From an uncultured Pontibacter sp. (GTDB lineage Bacteria; Bacteroidota; Bacteroidia; Cytophagales; Hymenobacteraceae), in the NCBI GenBank assembly GCA_947499125.1, contig CANMMP010000003.1, forward strand, positions 496,001 to 560,000: a stretch of DNA of 64,000 bases, in the 5' to 3' direction. A program made the position numbers and the translations under genes. Positions 60,600-64,000 of this stretch are shown one piece after another. The notes under the pieces were generated by a model. That model did not search any database and was not told where the DNA came from. It saw only the letters and a program-made list of their open reading frames with translations. The first letter of the stretch is position 1. Each line of letters starts with the position of its first letter.

Positions 60600-61244
60600 A
60601 TGAAAAAATACCTGATCCCGTTTATCATCCTGGTAGCTGTAAGCATCCTCGCTTACATGTATAACCTGATGACCTTTGTGTTGCTTGCGTCAATAGCTAT
60701 TAGTTTGGTGGTTTTGTTGTTGGCAGTGGTGGTTGGTTTCTTCAATAAAAACATGAACCCAGGTTGGAAGCGGGTACCTTTAACTGTTATAGTTATAGGT
60801 ATAGTTGCTGTGGCAGTTGGGTTGTTCCGGCCGTTGGAGCCTGCTGTAATAAGTTCGGGCAGTGTTAGCGAGAGGTTAGCCTATGCTTACCAAAAAGACC
60901 AATCGGACAGGATGACTTTAAAACCTTACATTGGCTTTCTTGATGATAATTTGGCAGCGCGTGATAACATCAGGATAGAGCAGGCAAAGCAGTTTTACCA
61001 GGACAACCAGATCAGCCAGCCGCTCGATAAGTCTCATGCCGCTTTTATATTTCACCATAGTAAAACAGTCGACCTGTTTGAAGTTGCCCATAAGCTTGCC
61101 AGCGAAGCTGCTGCGGTAAGCGAACTAAAAAACGACTACGTGGTGCAGTGGCTGGCCAAAGCCTCTTACGACCGATGGATGCTAGCGCTGGGCAAACCTC
61201 AGAAATTTGGCACCCAGGATAAGTTCAGCCTGTCCGTGGAGTAG
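60600..61244 (+). CDS. Hypothetical membrane protein
   Basis: A 214-residue protein with an N-terminal signal-like helix and two more hydrophobic segments (residues 1-80), then a hydrophilic helical C-terminal domain of about 130 residues (AYQKDQSDRMTLKPYIGFLDDNLAARDN). No family recognised. It is the first of a string of small plus-strand genes through 62410. Confidence 0.65.
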   Translation: MKKYLIPFIILVAVSILAYMYNLMTFVLLASIAISLVVLLLAVVVGFFNKNMNPGWKRVPLTVIVIGIVAVAVGLFRPLEPAVISSGSVSERLAYAYQKDQSDRMTLKPYIGFLDDNLAARDNIRIEQAKQFYQDNQISQPLDKSHAAFIFHHSKTVDLFEVAHKLASEAAAVSELKNDYVVQWLAKASYDRWMLALGKPQKFGTQDKFSLSVE

Positions 61245-61280
61245 AATACAAAAAGAATAAAACTATAAAACCTGTTTCAG

Positions 61281-61481
61281 ATGAAAATACATGCGCTTGT
61301 TTTCCTGGTACTAGCCCTGTTTATGCTGGCCGATCTGGTCTATTCGTTTGTAAGGCCGGAAACCAGCAATACCTTACTTTTCTGGGAGGTTGATATCTGG
61401 ATATACAGGGTGTATAAAGCGGTGCTTTTTATACTTTTCATCAAATTTTATTTAGATAAGCGCAAAGCCCGTAATGCCTGA
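61281..61481 (+). CDS. Small membrane protein, hypothetical
   Basis: A 66-residue protein with two hydrophobic segments (about 2-23 and 42-57) and a charged C-terminus KFYLDKRKARNA. No known family. 36 bases after the preceding gene. Start context ATG after TTTCAG. Likely genuine as part of a run of same-strand small genes, but not independently supported. Confidence 0.5.
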   Translation: MKIHALVFLVLALFMLADLVYSFVRPETSNTLLFWEVDIWIYRVYKAVLFILFIKFYLDKRKARNA

Positions 61482-61511
61482 TGCATAATTAAAACTTCTA
61501 ACTTTATCCCT

Positions 61512-61694
61512 ATGATGATCTCAAATAAATTCGCTTTTATACTTGCCGTTATAGTTATGGTAGCAGGCGTTATGTTCTTTATCTGGACCAACGACCACGC
61601 CGAGTGTCACGAAACTGTTTCTGAAGCCACAGATGAGAATGGCTGCCTCGTAACTACAACTATACACCACTGCAAGGAGCAATTCAGCATTTAA
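61512..61694 (+). CDS. Small membrane protein with Cys-rich tail
   Basis: A 60-residue protein. One membrane helix (about 7-26) followed by an exterior tail with three Cys (positions about 32, 44 and 54), separated by acidic residues and a His pair, a pattern that could hold a disulfide or metal. Ends about 7 bases before the next gene. Family unknown. Confidence 0.5.
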   Translation: MMISNKFAFILAVIVMVAGVMFFIWTNDHAECHETVSEATDENGCLVTTTIHHCKEQFSI

Positions 61695-61701
61695 GTTATA
61701 C

Positions 61702-62073
61702 ATGGCAACTATAAAAGAGCAGGCAATTACCTTTCTTCAACTATGCGCAGCAGGCCAGTCGCGTGAGGCTTTTGCACAGTTTGCCGGCTCCGGTTTTAAG
61801 CATCATAATGTATACTTTAAAGGCGATGCCCAAACCCTGATGGAAGCGATGGAGGAAAATGCCAGGCAAAACCCGAACAAGGTGTTTGAAGTGCAGCGTG
61901 CCCTCGAAGACGGTAACCTGGTGGCAGTACATTCGCGCGTAAGGCAAAACCCGACCGACCTGGGCGCAGCTGTTGTGCACATCTTCCGGTTCGAGGATGA
62001 CGGAATAGCTGAGCTATGGGACCTGGGCCAGGCCGTGCCCGAAGAATCTGTAAACGAAAACGGTATGTTTTAG
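61702..62073 (+). CDS. SnoaL-like/NTF2-like protein
   Basis: A 123-residue protein of the NTF2-like fold. Pattern AITFLQLCAAGQSREAFAQF, VYFKGDAQTLMEAMEENA, VAVHSRVRQNPTDLGAAVVHIFRFEDDGIAELWDLGQ, ending in the W-D strand of SnoaL-type proteins. Members include polyketide cyclases and many with unknown ligand, so function is open. Start 7 bases after the previous gene. Confidence 0.8.
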   Translation: MATIKEQAITFLQLCAAGQSREAFAQFAGSGFKHHNVYFKGDAQTLMEAMEENARQNPNKVFEVQRALEDGNLVAVHSRVRQNPTDLGAAVVHIFRFEDDGIAELWDLGQAVPEESVNENGMF

Positions 62074-62131
62074 TGTGGCATTTTAACGTATAAGCATAAC
62101 TTTACACCGTTTTATATTTAACACGATAACC

Positions 62132-62410
62132 ATGTATTTTATTCTTTTCTACAAAACTGTTGAAGACTACCTGGAGCGCCGTGGCACTTACCGCGCCGAG
62201 CACCTGGAGCTGATAAATAAAGCACAGGCAAATGGCGACCTGGTTATGGCTGGTGCTCTTGCCGAACCTGCTGATGGCGCTGTGCTGATCTTTAAAGGCG
62301 ATGGCCCACATGCTGCTGAGGCGTTTGCCCAAAACGACCCTTACGTAAAAAATGGCCTGATCCGAGAGTGGGAAGTACGCCCCTGGACAGTAGTAGCCGG
62401 CGGCGAATAA
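62132..62410 (+). CDS. YciI family protein
   Basis: A 92-residue protein with the YciI ferredoxin-like fold: MYFILFYKTVEDYLERR, HLELINKAQANGDLVMAGAL, ADGAVLIFKG, then FAQNDPYVKNGLIREWEVRPW. A conserved His-Asp pair (H in YRAEHLEL, D in NDPY) is the putative active site. Function of the family is mostly unknown. Followed by a strong terminator. Confidence 0.88.
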   Translation: MYFILFYKTVEDYLERRGTYRAEHLELINKAQANGDLVMAGALAEPADGAVLIFKGDGPHAAEAFAQNDPYVKNGLIREWEVRPWTVVAGGE

Positions 62411-62425
62411 CGCAGCGATTTATAC

Positions 62426-62471
62426 AAAACTCCGGGACTAACGTTTTATACTTGTCCCGGAGTTTTTCTTT
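62426..62471 (+). terminator. Terminator after the YciI gene
   Basis: Stem AAAACTCCGGGAC and its complement (13 bases) around a 15-base loop, then a T-run. Confidence 0.8.
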
Positions 62472-62491
62472 TAAACCTAACCTATAAAACT

Positions 62492-63337
62492 ATGGAGCCC
62501 ATTATACAGCCACAGCAACTTGCCACGCTATTGCAGCAACAGCAACCCATTATACTTGTAGATGCCCGCTCCGGCCCCACCGCCCGCGACAAGTATAAAA
62601 CCGAACACCTGCAGGGAGCCCTCTTCACCGACCTGGAAACTGACCTGGCCCGCCCAACAGCAAATCCCGAGAATGGTGGCAGGCACCCTTTACCGCCAAC
62701 AGCAGAGTTTGCAGCTTATGTGGGGCAGCTCGGTATAACCCCGGAAAGCCATGTGGTGGTGTATGATGAAATGAGCGGTGCAAATGCAGCCGCGCGTTTC
62801 TGGTGGATGCTGCGTGCATTGGGCCATAAAAATGTGCAGGTGCTGGATGGTGGCTACGATGCCGCTAAACAAGCCGGTGTACCAATAGCATCAGGAGAAG
62901 AAAAAGCAAACCCAACGACACCTTACCCGCAAACTGGCTGGAAGCTACCTATAGCTACTGTGCAGGAAATAGAGCAGGCCACCCAGAATAAAGATAGTAT
63001 GGTGATAGATGTGCGGGCAGCCGCGCGCTTCCGTGGCGAAACCGAACCAATTGACCTGGTTGCCGGCCACATTCCGGGAGCCGTTAATATACCTTTTACA
63101 TCTAACCTGAACGAAAAAGGCTTTTACCTTAGTCCCGAAGAACTGAAAGAGAAGTATAAACAAGCGCTCGGAAACAGAAAACCTGAAAACGTGATGGTAC
63201 ATTGCGGCTCCGGCGTTACAGCCTGCCATACCTTACTTGCCATGGACCAGGCCGGGCTGCCGATGCCCAAACTATACGTTGGCTCCTGGAGCGAATGGTC
63301 GAGGAGTGGGCGTGAGGTAGCTACCGGCGAAGTATAA
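62492..63337 (+). CDS. Sulfurtransferase (3-mercaptopyruvate type)
   Basis: A 281-residue protein of two rhodanese domains. The first (1-135) is inactive, lacking a catalytic Cys, while the second holds Cys238 in the loop HCGSGVTACH, the CGSGVT signature of mercaptopyruvate sulfurtransferase rather than thiosulfate CRKGVT. It moves sulfur from 3-mercaptopyruvate to a thiol or cyanide acceptor. Start AAACTATG, no Shine-Dalgarno. Confidence 0.9.
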   Translation: MEPIIQPQQLATLLQQQQPIILVDARSGPTARDKYKTEHLQGALFTDLETDLARPTANPENGGRHPLPPTAEFAAYVGQLGITPESHVVVYDEMSGANAAARFWWMLRALGHKNVQVLDGGYDAAKQAGVPIASGEEKANPTTPYPQTGWKLPIATVQEIEQATQNKDSMVIDVRAAARFRGETEPIDLVAGHIPGAVNIPFTSNLNEKGFYLSPEELKEKYKQALGNRKPENVMVHCGSGVTACHTLLAMDQAGLPMPKLYVGSWSEWSRSGREVATGEV

Positions 63338-63412
63338 ACTATCAGTTACGTAGCCTGCCTGCGATGTGTAAGTATTGTGATCTTAGTGCCGGGATAACTA
63401 AACTGTAATAGC

Positions 63413-63790
63413 CTATTTTGTTTTGCGGATATCAGCGGGCACCGGTAACTCGGTTGGGTTTATAGTGCTGGCTGCTTTTTGGGCAGGGCTCAGGTGGCGT
63501 TTATGTTTCATGCCGGCCTCACGGGCTTCCACTTCATACTTATTGTTATAGTAGCCCACCCGCCACGACTCTTTCAGGTATAGCCACAAAAACCGGAAAA
63601 ACCCATGCTCCTGAAACTGCCTGATGTGGCAAAGTTCATGCTCAAACCACCCGATATCGTTCAGGAAGGTGTCGCGGTCAACGCCGCTCAGGTGAATGCT
63701 TTTGCCCAGCACCATGGCCACGTTCCGGCTTTTTAATACCATGCGGGCCACCCGCGCAAACGGCGATCTTTCTACAATTTTATAGTCCAT
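63413..63790 (-). CDS. HExxH-motif protein, hypothetical
   Basis: A 125-residue protein from ATG at 63790 (MDYKIVERSPF); a TTG three codons earlier is less likely. It has the zinc-peptidase motif HELCH (51-55) and a downstream Glu pair (VEAREAG, about 86-91) that could be the third ligand, as in DUF4157-type minimal metallopeptidases. Residues 62-75 are aromatic-rich, perhaps membrane-touching. No signal peptide. Whether it is an active protease is unknown. Confidence 0.75.
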   Translation of the reverse strand: MDYKIVERSPFARVARMVLKSRNVAMVLGKSIHLSGVDRDTFLNDIGWFEHELCHIRQFQEHGFFRFLWLYLKESWRVGYYNNKYEVEAREAGMKHKRHLSPAQKAASTINPTELPVPADIRKTK

Positions 63791-63916
63791 CAGGCACAAG
63801 TCTGAATTTATACTTTTCCGGGCACCAGTTACGTTATACTTGCCGCAACCCTTGCGGATAAGCCATAATAACTGGTAAAAGGTGCTCTGTTACAGGTAAA
63901 TGCAAAGTACAACAAG

Positions 63917-63948
63917 TTTGGCTCTTAACTTTATTGTACTTAATTTTG
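63917..63948 (+). promoter_or_regulatory. Promoter for a gene beyond the window end
   Basis: TTTG (63917-63920), a 20-base spacer and an exact TAATTTTG (63941-63948) match the Bacteroidota promoter consensus. The downstream gene starts past 64000. Confidence 0.6.
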
Positions 63949-64000
63949 CACCCGGCAGTTAAAAAAATACCGCGCCTATAGCATTAAACTATAAACCGGT

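Noticed and set aside
1..64000. CRISPR array
   Set aside because: No regularly spaced direct repeats with unique spacers were seen. The recurring palindromes are scattered singly in gaps.

Overview
The window reads as a chromosomal segment of a Bacteroidota bacterium, most likely order Cytophagales, family Hymenobacteraceae (Pontibacter-like). The indications are: promoters of the Bacteroidota type (TAnnTTTG at -7) instead of sigma70 boxes, starts with A-rich leaders and no Shine-Dalgarno, a C-terminal type IX secretion sorting domain on a large VCBS-repeat protein, many LxxC lipoproteins, families restricted to the phylum (DUF5522, DUF4295, DUF4403, BT_3928, DUF1599), and a bacillithiol gene (bshC). 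Genus assignment is inference. No phage, plasmid, IS transposase, CRISPR array or toxin/defence island was seen.

Layout. 0-2.6 kb: arginine catabolism (ornithine aminotransferase, divergent arginase-family enzyme). 2.8-7.9 kb: translation and export (L28, L33, a DUF4295 protein, FtsY, RimO) with an exported M24 peptidase. 8.2-18 kb: a PH-domain protein, BshC plus 5-formyl-THF cyclo-ligase, an endonuclease-like membrane protein, MnmD, a thioesterase, RlmN, YihY and a DUF4403 lipoprotein. 18.7-22.4 kb: threonine degradation (tdh and kbl) interrupted by a gene for a Pro-rich repeat protein. 23.2-29.1 kb: cdaA/folP facing DUF1599 and BT_3928-type genes, with AT-rich hypothetical genes between, then a DppB permease. 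29.3-33.6 kb: shikimate kinase, a fatty-acid hydroxylase, tRNA-Asn, a Rieske-like lipoprotein, 3-hydroxybutyryl-CoA dehydrogenase and PheS.

34.1-36.7 kb: a LiaF-like membrane protein with a LytS/LytTR two-component pair. 36.9-44.0 kb: a complete TetR/TolC/HlyD/RND efflux operon that ends in an acyl-carrier-like protein whose phosphopantetheine serine is replaced by threonine. 44-49.3 kb: polyphosphate kinase, SixA, HflX and a membrane-anchored cytochrome c. 49.4-52.7 kb: a glycosyltransferase, RfbC and MurF (envelope). 52.8-56.3 kb: a T9SS-sorted VCBS protein, a coupled small protein and an HDAC-like enzyme. 56.3-56.75 kb: an AT-rich gap with two perfect DnaA boxes in a symmetric inverted arrangement. 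56.8-64 kb: a beta-barrel protein, YceI, a DJ-1/PfpI protein, several small membrane proteins, a YciI protein, a mercaptopyruvate sulfurtransferase-type enzyme and an HExxH protein.

What ordinary annotation does not explain is the repeat content. The hexamer ACTATA/TATAGT (with AGTATA/TATACT) recurs several times per kilobase, inside and between genes, far above chance. At least four families of short palindromic or gene-end repeats occupy the intergenic gaps. These, the Ser-less carrier protein and the DnaA-box palindrome are the parts most worth following.
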